From assembly GCF_017573465.1 (NCBI RefSeq), contig NZ_JAGEPF010000008.1, forward strand, positions 1 to 64,000: DNA of 64,000 bases, written 5' to 3'. This document shows, piece after piece, positions 51,567 through 60,446 of the stretch. The position numbers were made by a program, and so were the translations under genes. Source of the stretch: Actinomadura violacea (GTDB lineage: Bacteria; Actinomycetota; Actinomycetes; Streptosporangiales; Streptosporangiaceae). Position 1 is the stretch's first letter. Every line of letters begins with the position of its first letter. The notes beneath the pieces are model-generated. The model searched no databases. It saw only the letters and a list, made by a program, of their open reading frames with translations, and was not told the origin of the DNA.

Positions 51567-51815
51567 ATGTCTGGCCGCTTTGCCGCGCGCCTGGTGGTGT
51601 CCATCAGTAGCGCGGACGTGGGTCAGCGGGTCTCGCTGCGCCGTCGTCTGCCAACGGGAGAGTACAGCGACGTGGTGGGCGTACTCGAATCCTGGTCCGG
51701 CAAGATCCTCTCGGTGCGCCGCCGCAACGGCGAACTGGTCGAGGTCCCGGAGGAGATCGTGGTGGCCGGCAAGGTCGTCCCGCCCATGCCGCCGCCCAAG
51801 CGCCGCGGAGTCTGA
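51567..51815 (+). CDS. Stand-alone SH3-like domain of the Rv0428c-type acetyltransferase N-terminus
   Basis: 82 residues from ATG 51567; an ATG at 51525 would add 14. SSADVGQRVSLRRRL, DVVGVLESWSGKILSVRRR and VEVPEEIVVAGKVVPPMPP match the SH3-like domain that normally precedes a GNAT domain in actinobacterial acetyltransferases related to Rv0428c. No GNAT domain follows here. It may be a natural single-domain protein or what remains after loss of the catalytic part. Confidence 0.75.
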   Translation: MSGRFAARLVVSISSADVGQRVSLRRRLPTGEYSDVVGVLESWSGKILSVRRRNGELVEVPEEIVVAGKVVPPMPPPKRRGV

Positions 51816-51856
51816 CGGCGCCGGGACGGCGGTCGCGTGCTGCGCGTCGAGCCTGG

Positions 51857-52762
51857 TCAGTGGCCTTCGGCCTGCTGCGGCCGGGCGCCCGACCTGCTCG
51901 GCGCCGGACCGGCGGGCGAGCCGGAGGGCGGCGGGCTCGCGGTGACGGGCGCCGGCGACGCGGTCTTCCGCGGCATCAGTTCCGAGTAGGTCTGGCCCGG
52001 CTTCAGCTGCCGGTTCTCGAACAGCTCCGACACCGTGACGAACGTGAAGCCGCGCTTCTTCAGCCCCTCGATGACCGCCGGGATCGCCTTCACGCTCGGC
52101 TTGTGGATGTCGTGGAACAGGATGATGCCGCCGGCCTGCGGCTCCTTGATCCCGACGCGGGTGTCGCGGGCGGTGTTCAGGTAGCGCCAGTCCTCGGTGT
52201 CGACGCTCCACAGGATCAGCGGCATCCCGATGGTCTGCCCGACGCGCTTGTTCGTCGCGCCGTACGGCGGCCGCATGATGGTCGGCTTGATCCCGCCGGA
52301 CGCCTTGGCGATGGCGTCCTGGGTGCGCTGGATCTGCGCCTTGACGGCGGGCAGCGACATCGCGGTGAGCTGCGGATGGTTCCAGCTGTGGTCGCCGATC
52401 TCGTGGCCCTCCATCACCTCGCGGCGCACCGCCGCCGGGAAGCCGTGGACGTTCTGCCCGATGAGGAAGAACGTGGCGCGCACGCCCTCCTTCTTCAGCA
52501 CGTCGAGCAGCCCGTCGGTGTACGGGCCGGGGCCATCGTCGAAGGTCAGCGCGACGCACTTGACCTGATCACAGTTGATCTTGCGCTGCGCCGGCGGCTG
52601 CTGCGGGCGCGGCGCCGTGCGCGCCTTCTTGCCCGCCGCGAGCTGGTGCCCGGCCGTCCGGGCCTGCTTCTTCTCCGCGTGGCCGCATCCCGAGACGAGC
52701 AGGAGACCGGCCGCGATGACGATGAATTGCCTGGTCCGCGCGAAATTCCTGATCCGCACCAC
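51857..52762 (-). CDS. Polysaccharide deacetylase lipoprotein (NodB)
   Basis: 301 residues. Signal peptide with lipobox VSGC (Cys at about 26), a Lys/Pro-rich linker, then NodB: LTFDDGPGP, GDHSWNHPQL (HxxxH metal pair), MRPPYGA, VDTEDW and ILFHDIH. A Pro/Ser tail follows. Anchored outside the membrane, it likely deacetylates peptidoglycan or another wall polymer. All catalytic motifs are intact. Confidence 0.92.
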   Translation of the reverse strand: MVRIRNFARTRQFIVIAAGLLLVSGCGHAEKKQARTAGHQLAAGKKARTAPRPQQPPAQRKINCDQVKCVALTFDDGPGPYTDGLLDVLKKEGVRATFFLIGQNVHGFPAAVRREVMEGHEIGDHSWNHPQLTAMSLPAVKAQIQRTQDAIAKASGGIKPTIMRPPYGATNKRVGQTIGMPLILWSVDTEDWRYLNTARDTRVGIKEPQAGGIILFHDIHKPSVKAIPAVIEGLKKRGFTFVTVSELFENRQLKPGQTYSELMPRKTASPAPVTASPPPSGSPAGPAPSRSGARPQQAEGH

Positions 52763-52952
52763 GCACCCCCGTAACGTGTTGCCTCGGGCCGCTTCTTACC
52801 CTGCGCCTCACTCGCAACACACGTCACCAAGGTCCGAATTGTAGAGATCGTCCTTGGGGCGCTCCGGGGGGACGCATCCCCCATCATGTAGCCCGTACCG
52901 GGCTCCGCCGCCACCCGTAGTGAGGGAAATGTTGCTCTTCGGCGGCATGCTT

Positions 52953-52983
52953 CGCGCGCCGCCCCGGGGGAGGGCGGCGCGCG
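52953..52983 (-). terminator. Stem-loop after the enoyl-CoA hydratase gene
   Basis: A 12-bp stem (52953-52964 with 52972-52983) and a 7-base loop begin 19 bases after the stop codon on the minus strand. Confidence 0.6.
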
Positions 52984-53002
52984 GTACGGGCGGCTGCGGC
53001 GG

Positions 53003-53875
53003 CTAGCGGACGGGCCAGTCCGGGATGTTCGCCGGCAGGTCCTCGCTGACGCGCATCGGGAACGCGGCCGGGCGCTTCTCCAGGAACGACGTGACGCCCT
53101 CGACGGCGTCGGCGGCGCCGCCCAGCTCGGCCATCAGCCGCGAGTCGGCGGCGTGCGCGTCCCACGGGGACGGCTTCGACAGGCCCGACCACATCAGCCG
53201 GCGGATCGTCGCGACCGACACCGCCGAGGTGTTGTCGGCGATCTCGCGGGCGAGCGCGTACGCGGCGGGGAGCAGCTCGTCCGGCGCGTACACGCGGGAG
53301 ACCAGGCCGCCGGCCAGGGCCTCCTGCGCGTCGAACACGCGGCCGGTCGCGGCCCACTCCATCGCCTGCGCGATCCCGACCAGGCGCGGCAGGAACCAGC
53401 TCGACGCGGCCTCGGTGACGATGCCGCGGCGCGCGAACACGAACCCGAACTTGGCCTTCTCACTGGCCAGCCGGACGTCCATCGGCAGCGTCATCGTGAC
53501 GCCGACCCCGACCGCCGCGCCATTGAACGCGCCGATGACGGGCTTGAGGCAGCGCGCGATGCGCAGCGCGACGGTGCCGCCGCCGTCGCGCGGGGTGCCG
53601 TCCTCCAGCACGTCGTCCTCGCCGGCGAACATGTCCTTCGACCTCTCCTTGTCGAAGGTGCCGCCGCCCCCGCTGAGGTCGGCGCCCGCGCAGAACGCCC
53701 GGCCCGCGCCGGTCACCACGACGGCCCGGACGTCGTCGTCGGCGTCGATGCGGTCGAAGACGTCGAGCATCTCGTTGCGCATCGTGAACGTGTAGGCGTT
53801 CATCTTGTCGGGGCGGTTCAGGGTGACCGTGGCGATCCCGTCCTGAACCTCGTACTCGATCTCGGCGTAGGCCAC
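53003..53875 (-). CDS. Enoyl-CoA hydratase/isomerase family protein
   Basis: 290 residues. Crotonase fold: VTLNRPDKMNAYTF, the CoA/oxyanion block VVTGAGRAFCAGADLSGGG and GAAVGVGVTMTLPMD. In the position of the second catalytic Glu it reads FARRGIVTEAASSW (Glu in TEAASS), so hydratase-like chemistry is plausible. Probably fatty-acid beta-oxidation; substrate not predictable. Not in an evident operon. Confidence 0.9.
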   Translation of the reverse strand: MAYAEIEYEVQDGIATVTLNRPDKMNAYTFTMRNEMLDVFDRIDADDDVRAVVVTGAGRAFCAGADLSGGGGTFDKERSKDMFAGEDDVLEDGTPRDGGGTVALRIARCLKPVIGAFNGAAVGVGVTMTLPMDVRLASEKAKFGFVFARRGIVTEAASSWFLPRLVGIAQAMEWAATGRVFDAQEALAGGLVSRVYAPDELLPAAYALAREIADNTSAVSVATIRRLMWSGLSKPSPWDAHAADSRLMAELGGAADAVEGVTSFLEKRPAAFPMRVSEDLPANIPDWPVR

Positions 53876-53993
53876 GTGCGTCCCCTTCTCGCGCCGGCTG
53901 ATTTCCGAATCCGATTCTAGGAAGTCCGGCGGGGACGCGCCCGACCCGGGCCTCGGGTCAGAAGCGAGGCTCAGGTCAGACGCAACGCTCGGG

Positions 53994-54338
53994 TCAGACG
54001 CGGGCCTCGGGGAACAGCCGCAGCACGACGTGGCGGCGCCATGCGTCCAGGCCGCCCACGTAGTCCTCGGGCGGGAGCAGCATGATCCCGCCGTTCTGGT
54101 CCGGCCACAGGCGGACGGTCACGTCCGGCACGAGGGTGAGTTCCATCGGGTAGTCGTGAGTCGCGGCGAACACGCGCGCCGCCTCGCCGAGAACGCGCGC
54201 CCAGCCCTGGCCGAGGTAGGGCGGCAACCCGTCGGCGCTCAACTCCGGCAGCCCGTGCTCGTTGAGCCCGGCGGTGCGCAGGGCGAGGCCGTCCGGCCGC
54301 TCGGTGCCGACGATCCGCACGACATCGGGCTTCTTCAT
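53994..54338 (-). CDS. Hypothetical protein
   Basis: 114 residues from ATG 54338. The frame is open upstream but overlaps the divergent methyltransferase gene. Mixed alpha/beta with VRLWPDQNGGIMLLPPEDYV near the C-terminus; no family recognised. No clear ribosome site, so the start is uncertain. Confidence 0.6.
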   Translation of the reverse strand: MKKPDVVRIVGTERPDGLALRTAGLNEHGLPELSADGLPPYLGQGWARVLGEAARVFAATHDYPMELTLVPDVTVRLWPDQNGGIMLLPPEDYVGGLDAWRRHVVLRLFPEARV

Positions 54339-54441
54339 GGCCCGGACGATACGGGACGCGCCACGGTGACGCAGGTCACGAGGCGGGCCTGAGCGGGGGG
54401 AACCGCGCACCCGCCGCAGCCATGTCCGATAAATTACGACA

Positions 54442-55347
54442 GTGAATTGGGCCGTGACGTACGACTCCGCCTTCGGGTACGTCTCCGCGCACGGCGCGCC
54501 CCTGGTCGACCTGCTCGACCCGCAGCCCGGTGAACGGATCATCGATCTCGGCTGCGGAACCGGCGCGTTCAGCGCGGAGATCGCCGCCCGCGGCGCCGAG
54601 GTCCTGGGCATCGACGGGAACCCCGACATGGTCGCCCAGGCGAGCGCGCTGAACCCGGGCGTCTCCTTCATGCTGGGCGACGCGCACACCTTCAGCATCA
54701 GCGACCCGTGCGACGCCGTCGCCTCCAACGCAGCGCTGCACTGGATGACCCGCGACCCGGACGCGGTGATCGCGCAGGTGCACGCGGCACTGCGGCCCGG
54801 CGGCCGGTTCGTCGGCGAGCTCGGCGGCGAGGGCAACTGCGCCGAGCTGGTCGCCGCGATGCAGACCGCCTGGCGGGTCTTCGGCCTCGGCGAGCCCGAG
54901 CTGCCCTGGTACTTCCCGAGCCCCGCCGAGTACGCGACCAAGCTGGAGGAGGCCGGCTTCTCGCTGCGGCTGCTGGAGCACGCCGAGCGGCCGAGCCAGA
55001 TGACCGAGGGGCCGAACGGCGCCGCCGACTGGGTCCGCGCCTACGCCGCGCGCGCCCTCGCCGACGTCCCGCCGGAACTGGTCGAGCCGCTGCTCAGCCG
55101 GGTGAACGACCTCGCCGCACCGGCGCTGCGCCGCGAGTCCGGCTGGGTCGCCGACTACGTGCGGCTGCGGTTCGCGGCCGTCCGCAAGCCGGACGCGCCG
55201 CCGATGCCCGAGGCCCCGCCCGCCCCGTCGTCCGCCGCGGCGCCCGAGCCGCCGCCGGCTCCCGCTCCCGCGCCTGGGGCTGCTCCCGCGGCTGGTCCGG
55301 CGCCCGCTCCGGCCGGTGCGGCCGGGCCCGACGCGTCCCCGCACTGA
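54442..55347 (+). CDS. SAM-dependent methyltransferase (class I)
   Basis: 301 residues from GTG 54442. Rossmann core: motif I IIDLGCGTGAFSAEI, motif II VLGIDGNPDMV, and motif post-I DAVASNAALHWM, which recalls trans-aconitate methyltransferases. The C-terminal 60 residues are a Pro/Ala-rich low-complexity tail (PEPPPAPAPAPGAAP), absent from typical members and probably disordered. Substrate unknown. Confidence 0.85.
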   Translation: MNWAVTYDSAFGYVSAHGAPLVDLLDPQPGERIIDLGCGTGAFSAEIAARGAEVLGIDGNPDMVAQASALNPGVSFMLGDAHTFSISDPCDAVASNAALHWMTRDPDAVIAQVHAALRPGGRFVGELGGEGNCAELVAAMQTAWRVFGLGEPELPWYFPSPAEYATKLEEAGFSLRLLEHAERPSQMTEGPNGAADWVRAYAARALADVPPELVEPLLSRVNDLAAPALRRESGWVADYVRLRFAAVRKPDAPPMPEAPPAPSSAAAPEPPPAPAPAPGAAPAAGPAPAPAGAAGPDASPH

Positions 55348-55413
55348 CGGGCGAGCCCGCCGACCGGGGGCCGGAAGGCGGGCGGTTCGCGCGGGTTGCT
55401 TAGGGTTGGGGGT

Positions 55414-56109
55414 ATGCGGCTCTACGACCATCGCACCGGGCGGGCCGAAGAGGTCCCGCCGGGGCGGGTCCTGCGCGTCCAACTCCTCGAGGGGGCCGGG
55501 CTCCGCGCGCTCGTGGTCGCCGACCTGCTGCGGCGGGTCGGCGAGCGCGCCGGGCGCCAGGTGCCGGTGGCGTCCTCGCCGGACCTGTCGGTCCCCGACC
55601 GCGACTGGACCGACTACAACATCGCCCCGTTCGAGCTCCTCGACTGGGACGCGCCGCCGCCCGCGGCCGACCTCTACGTCGCCTCGACGACGAACGTCGA
55701 CGTGGACGCGCCCTGGATGCTCGTCCCGTACGAGAGCGGCGACTGGTACCCGGTCATGGCGAACGCGAGCATGGACCCGCTCGCGGCGCGCCTGGCGATA
55801 CTGGAGACGCCCTACCGGGACCCGCTCGAACTGACGGCGGCCCGGTTCATGACCGCCGCCGCCCGGCTGGACGCATGGCGCAGCCTCGTCGCGGGCTGGG
55901 CGCGCGGCCCGGGCCGTCCGTTGGACCGCGACTACGCGCGCAAGGCGGAGCGGGCGCTCGGCGACGACCTCGACAGCCCCGCCGCGCTGGCCGTCCTCGA
56001 CGAGATCGCCGCGGACCCGGACGTCCCGCCGGGCGCGAAGCTGGAGACGTTCATCCACCTCGACCTGACCCTGGCCCTCGGCCTGGTCGCCGCCATAGGC
56101 GCCGCCTAA
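55414..56109 (+). CDS. Truncated cysteinyl-tRNA synthetase-like protein
   Basis: 231 residues from ATG 55414 (a GTG at 55396 would add six). MRLYDHRTGRAEEVPPGRV resembles the CysRS N-terminus, VVADLLRRVGERAGRQVPV the part after the HIGH region, and ARKAERALGDDLDSPAALAV with the last 40 residues the CysRS anticodon-side helices. The HIGH and KMSKS motifs and the zinc ligands are missing, so it cannot activate cysteine. Coding character is excellent, so it is a maintained paralogue, not debris. Function unknown; resemblance judged by eye. Confidence 0.6.
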   Translation: MRLYDHRTGRAEEVPPGRVLRVQLLEGAGLRALVVADLLRRVGERAGRQVPVASSPDLSVPDRDWTDYNIAPFELLDWDAPPPAADLYVASTTNVDVDAPWMLVPYESGDWYPVMANASMDPLAARLAILETPYRDPLELTAARFMTAAARLDAWRSLVAGWARGPGRPLDRDYARKAERALGDDLDSPAALAVLDEIAADPDVPPGAKLETFIHLDLTLALGLVAAIGAA

Positions 56110-56119
56110 CAGCGGTGGG

Positions 56120-58024
56120 TCAGGCGTGGACCTCTAGGAGGGTGCCGTCGGCCAGGAGGTAGGCGATCGAGCGCTCGAAGACGTACGCCGTGCCACCGCC
56201 GGGCTGGTCGAACCACGGGACGGCCGTGCCGGTGAGGGCCTGCAAGGGGCGCAGTAGCCGGTACACGTGGTACTCGCGTTCCTGCCAGTCGGCGGGCAGG
56301 GAGCGTTGGGCGAATGGTGTGCGCGCGGCGTAGGCGGTGTTCCCGCCGTGGCCTCCGTAGCGGTCCACCTCGGTTCCTGCGGGAAGCTCGGTGATCTGGC
56401 GGTCGCGCAAGAGAGAGAGCGGCGGCTCCCCCTTGAGCGGCTGGATCGACGGGATCTCTATGGTCGGCTGCTGCGGCACCACCATGAGGAGACTGCCGAG
56501 GAGGTACGCGGCGGCCTGTTCCCCGTCATCGAAGGCGGCCTGCCGGGTGCGTTCACCGTTTTCGAGGTGGAAGACCGTCCAGCCCGTCTTCTCCTGGACG
56601 AGGCACCAGGCTCCCTCATCCTCGCCGCGCAGGCGGTAGCGCGCGCGGTCGACCTGGAGGGCGTCCAGGCGGTTCTGCAGGAGCGTGAGCCACTGCTCCG
56701 GCTCCGGTTCCGTGCGGATGCCGCGCGGCGCGGTCCGTCCCATCGCGGCGGCGGTCGCGGCGTCCATCGCGTCGTCGCCGACGGCCGCGACCGCGAACCG
56801 GTGCGCGCGGATGTGCGCGACCAGGTCCGGCTCCGGTGCGACGCCGTGTTCGCGCAGGTAGTAGCCGACGGCGCCCGACCACACCCACGCGCCGTCGGTG
56901 TGGAAGGTGAGCGGGACGGCCTCGCCGCGCGACGGGTCGAGCAGGTCGGGGGCGCTGGACCGGGCCGCCATGACGGTCGGCGCGTCCTCCAGGTACCGGA
57001 CGACGCGGTCGGTCTCGTCCGGCGGGACGGGTGGCCGCGACACCGTGGGCGGCCCGCCGTCCGCCCCGGCCCGGTCGAACACGCGGGCCTTGCGGACGGG
57101 GCTCTCGAACCGGGTGGGCGGCGGAGGCGCGACCGGCGCGGGGCCGAGGCGGCGCGTCATCCACTCGGGGACGTCGCGGCGCGGGAGCCGCTCCAGCTCG
57201 CGCCGCACGTCGTCCGCGGACGGCTCGGTGTCCCAGCGGGGTTCCTCGTCGTACGTGAAGGAGGCGCGGCACCGGACGGCGCCGTCCGCGTACACGACCT
57301 CGACGTCGATCCGGGACCACGTGGAGCCCTGGAACGCGTGCGTCCCGGCGCGCAGCCGGTCGAGCAGGCCCGCTGCGACGGCGGGCGGCGTCCAGGTCCC
57401 GGTCGTCCCGTCCGCCTTCCGCACGGCCATCGGCGGGAACTCCACATGCCCGCCGACCACCTGGCAGTGCCCGGTGATCCGCTCCCAGAACGGCGGCGCG
57501 TGGTCGGCGACCAGCACCGTGAACGGCCCCGCCAGCAGCTCCGTCTGCTCGACGGGGTCCAGTGCGGCCGGCGCCGGCCACTCGGCGGGCCCCGACGGCT
57601 CCCGGCCGTCCATCCGGTCGCGCAGCCAGCCCGGCACGTTCGCACCGTCGCGCGGCATCACGATCTGGTCGCGCCGCCACGCCTCCACGGACGCGGGCGG
57701 GTCCCAGTCCGGGTCGAACTCGTCGTTGTAGAGGAACAGTGCCGCATCGGGCTCGACGATCGCCAGCATCGAGAACCAGGTGCCCTGCTCCGACAGGTAG
57801 TGCGCGCGCCGCAGCTCCGTCAGCAGCGCCGACAGCTCGTCCGGGACGACCTCCGCCGGCACCACCGCGTTCTCGCCGGTCAGCATCGTCAGCCGCACAT
57901 CGCTCGCCACCACGGTCGCCGCGCACCGCAGGTCGATGCGGCGCCAGCGCGGCGGCGCGGTCTGCCGCGAAAACCGGACGATCCGCTCCTCGATCTCCGC
58001 GATCCGCTCGCTCTGCCCCGTCAC
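56120..58024 (-). CDS. Large protein with C-terminal TNT (NAD-hydrolase toxin-like) domain
   Basis: 634 residues, no signal peptide or membrane helix. C-terminal 105 residues (530-634) match the TNT domain of tuberculosis necrotizing toxin: DRYGGHGGNTAYA, RSLPADWQEREYHVYRL, and VPWFDQPGGGTAYV, where Gln607 aligns with the catalytic Gln of the family. Residues about 70-135 and 240-290 resemble each other (LFLYNDEFDPDWDPPASVEA; FTYDEEPRWDTEPSADDVR) and look like YezG-type immunity domains. A central domain (about 340-430) and a short block before the toxin (GAWCLVQEKTGWTVFHLENG) complete it. Toxin and immunity-like domains in one chain are unusual. The gene stands alone. Confidence 0.72.
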   Translation of the reverse strand: MTGQSERIAEIEERIVRFSRQTAPPRWRRIDLRCAATVVASDVRLTMLTGENAVVPAEVVPDELSALLTELRRAHYLSEQGTWFSMLAIVEPDAALFLYNDEFDPDWDPPASVEAWRRDQIVMPRDGANVPGWLRDRMDGREPSGPAEWPAPAALDPVEQTELLAGPFTVLVADHAPPFWERITGHCQVVGGHVEFPPMAVRKADGTTGTWTPPAVAAGLLDRLRAGTHAFQGSTWSRIDVEVVYADGAVRCRASFTYDEEPRWDTEPSADDVRRELERLPRRDVPEWMTRRLGPAPVAPPPPTRFESPVRKARVFDRAGADGGPPTVSRPPVPPDETDRVVRYLEDAPTVMAARSSAPDLLDPSRGEAVPLTFHTDGAWVWSGAVGYYLREHGVAPEPDLVAHIRAHRFAVAAVGDDAMDAATAAAMGRTAPRGIRTEPEPEQWLTLLQNRLDALQVDRARYRLRGEDEGAWCLVQEKTGWTVFHLENGERTRQAAFDDGEQAAAYLLGSLLMVVPQQPTIEIPSIQPLKGEPPLSLLRDRQITELPAGTEVDRYGGHGGNTAYAARTPFAQRSLPADWQEREYHVYRLLRPLQALTGTAVPWFDQPGGGTAYVFERSIAYLLADGTLLEVHA

Positions 58025-58179
58025 CCGCGCGTCCCCTCATGCGAACCCGATGGAACCTGAGCGGCAGGTTAACCGCACGGATCGACCCATTGCGGCGGGA
58101 CCCGCCGTTCGCGGACGCTCGGGGGCATGCCCGCCGGACCGCCCGGAGCCCACCCGGACGTGGGCTAACGTCCTATGTC

Positions 58180-59358
58180 GTGTCCACCGATGCCCCCGAG
58201 TCCGAGGTCCCCGCGCCGCCCGGCCGCCCGGCCCCCAAGCGGCGGCGGCGCCGTGCCCGCGCCCTGATGGCGACGATCGCCGCGCTCGCCGTGCTGCTGT
58301 GCGCGGCCGTCGGCGGCATCGGCTGGTACTTCGCCGGCGTCGCCACCGAGGTCGACCACAGCGCCGAGTACCCGTTCACCATCGAGGACGCGTCCGCCGG
58401 CACCGTCACGCTCCCCCGCGAACCCGAGACGGAGCGGCCCGGCACCTGGGCGCTGGTCTGGAAGCACGGCGGCCGCGCCCTGCTCGGACCCGTCGTCGGC
58501 GGCGGCGAGGACCATGTCGTCCGGAAGGTCGTGTCCGTCTCCCACGGGACGCTCGTCAAGGGCAACGCGGCCGGCATCGACCACTGGGTCTACTCCGGCG
58601 ACCCGCGATCGGCGCTCGGGCTCGACTTCAAGGACGTCACATACCCGACCAAGCTCGGCCCGATGCCCGCCTGGCTGCTGCCCGGCACGTCCCCCAAGGG
58701 CACCTGGGTCATCGCCGTGCACGGACGCAACGCCGACAAGGCCGAGACGTTCCGCGCCATGCGGACCGTCCACGGCCTCGGCCTGCCCATGCTGTCGATC
58801 GCGTACCGCAACGACGTCGGCGCCCCCAAGTCCCGCGACCACAAGAACCACCTCGGCGACACCGAATGGAACGACGTCGCGTCCGCCGTCTCGTACGCGC
58901 GCGCGAACGGCGCCACCGGAGTCGTCCTGTACGGATGGTCGATGGGCGGCGCGATGGTCATGACGGCCCTGCGGCACGACCCGTCGTTCGTCCGCGGCGT
59001 CGTCCTCGACTCCCCCGTCATGGACTGGGACGCCACCCTCGACAAGCAGGGCGACGCCCGCCACCTGCCGCGGTTCGTCACCGGCGTCGCCAAGGCCGTC
59101 CTCCAGCGCCGCATCGGCATCGACCTGAAGGACTACGACCAGCGCCGCTACGCGCCCAAGCTGCGGACGCCGACGCTGCTGTTCACCACCGCCGACGACG
59201 CCGTCGTCGCCAACCGCCCCGCCTTCGCGTTCGCCCGGACGGCCCCGCCCGGCATGGTCACCCACATCGCCGCGCAGGGCGACCACACCGAGGCGTGGAA
59301 CGTCGACCCGTCGCGCTACGAGGCCGCCCTGCGCACCTTCCTCACCAAGCTCCCCTGA
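58180..59358 (+). CDS. Membrane-anchored alpha/beta hydrolase
   Basis: 392 residues from GTG 58180. A basic cytoplasmic lead (PKRRRRRARAL) and one helix (about 31-54) place the hydrolase outside. Hydrolase features: WVIAVHGRNADKAET (HG oxyanion), nucleophile in YGWSMGGAM, DSPVMDWD, acid in FTTADDAVV and His in QGDHTEAW. Resembles BAAT/prolyl-oligopeptidase-like hydrolases found in actinomycetes. Substrate unknown. Its 3' end overlaps the convergent oxidoreductase gene by 17 bases. Confidence 0.85.
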   Translation: MSTDAPESEVPAPPGRPAPKRRRRRARALMATIAALAVLLCAAVGGIGWYFAGVATEVDHSAEYPFTIEDASAGTVTLPREPETERPGTWALVWKHGGRALLGPVVGGGEDHVVRKVVSVSHGTLVKGNAAGIDHWVYSGDPRSALGLDFKDVTYPTKLGPMPAWLLPGTSPKGTWVIAVHGRNADKAETFRAMRTVHGLGLPMLSIAYRNDVGAPKSRDHKNHLGDTEWNDVASAVSYARANGATGVVLYGWSMGGAMVMTALRHDPSFVRGVVLDSPVMDWDATLDKQGDARHLPRFVTGVAKAVLQRRIGIDLKDYDQRRYAPKLRTPTLLFTTADDAVVANRPAFAFARTAPPGMVTHIAAQGDHTEAWNVDPSRYEAALRTFLTKLP

Positions 59359-60298
59359 CCTCCAGCAACGTCTTCCCGGTCGTCGCCCGCGACTGGATCG
59401 CGGCATGCGCGTCGGCCGCGTTCCGGAGCGGGAACCGCTGCCCGATCACCGGCCGCAGCCTCCCCGCGGCCGCCTCCCGCAGCGCGCTCTCGGTCGCGTC
59501 CCTCATCTCCTGCGGCTCCGGCCGCGGCCGGAGCAGCGCGACCTCTCTCGCCCGCGCCGCCTCCTCCGGGACGTCGGCCCACTCGCCGCTCGCCAGACCG
59601 AAGCTCACCATCCGGCCGCCCGCGCGGAGCAGCGTGAACGCCTCCCGCGCCACGTCCCCGCCGACCCCGTCGAACACCACGTCCACCGGCTCGACCTTCT
59701 CGCTCCAGCCCGGCTCCCGGTAGTCGACCGCCTCGTCCGCGCCCAGCCCCAGCGCGATCTCCGCCTTATGCGTTCCTCCGGCCGCCGCGACCACCACCGC
59801 ACCCGCCGCCTTCGCGAGCTGGACGAGCAGCGTCCCCACCCCGCCCGCCGCCGCCTCCACCAGCACCCGCTCCCCCGCCGCCGGACGCGCCGCCCACATC
59901 ATCAGCGTCGCCGTCCGCCCATCGGCGAGCAGCGCGACCGCCTCGTCCAACGGCAACCCGTCCGGCACCTCGAACAGGCCCCGCGCGTCCACCACCGCCA
60001 GCTCCGCGTACCCGCCGGACCCGCCCATCCCGCTCACGACCCGCCGCCCCACCAGACCCGGGTCGGCCCCAGGCCCGACCGCCGCCACCGTCCCGCCGAC
60101 ACCGTTCCCCGGGACCATCGGCAGCCCCGGCGTGAACGGCTGCGGTCCGTTCCCCGACCGCATCTGCGTCTCCACGAAGGTGACATTCGCGTACTCCACC
60201 TCGACGAGCACCTGCCCGTCCCCCGGAACCGGATCCGGCGCCTCCCCCGGCACCAGCACCTCCGGACCACCGAACTCCCTCAGCCACACCGCGCGCAC
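59342..60298 (-). CDS. Zinc-type alcohol dehydrogenase-like NADPH:quinone oxidoreductase (MDR family)
   Basis: 318 residues from GTG 60298, 6 bases after GGAGG. MDR fold: GroES-like N-terminal domain (FGGPEVLVPGEAPDPVPGDG, PMVPGNGVGGTV) and Rossmann domain with AAAGGVGTLLVQLAKAAGA. The catalytic zinc ligands of alcohol dehydrogenases are absent, as in quinone reductases. Substrate unknown. Confidence 0.9.
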   Translation of the reverse strand: MRAVWLREFGGPEVLVPGEAPDPVPGDGQVLVEVEYANVTFVETQMRSGNGPQPFTPGLPMVPGNGVGGTVAAVGPGADPGLVGRRVVSGMGGSGGYAELAVVDARGLFEVPDGLPLDEAVALLADGRTATLMMWAARPAAGERVLVEAAAGGVGTLLVQLAKAAGAVVVAAAGGTHKAEIALGLGADEAVDYREPGWSEKVEPVDVVFDGVGGDVAREAFTLLRAGGRMVSFGLASGEWADVPEEAARAREVALLRPRPEPQEMRDATESALREAAAGRLRPVIGQRFPLRNAADAHAAIQSRATTGKTLLEVRGAW

Positions 60299-60446
60299 GG
60301 CGTCCCTCCCCTCACGTTGCGTCGCTCCACCATGCAACCTCAACCAAGATCGAGGTCAACGCCTCGCAACGAATCCCTTTTCTCGCCACACCCATCTCTG
60401 TAAGCTTTCGCGCGTATTCCGCCCCGTTGTCGGCTGCCGCTCAGGG

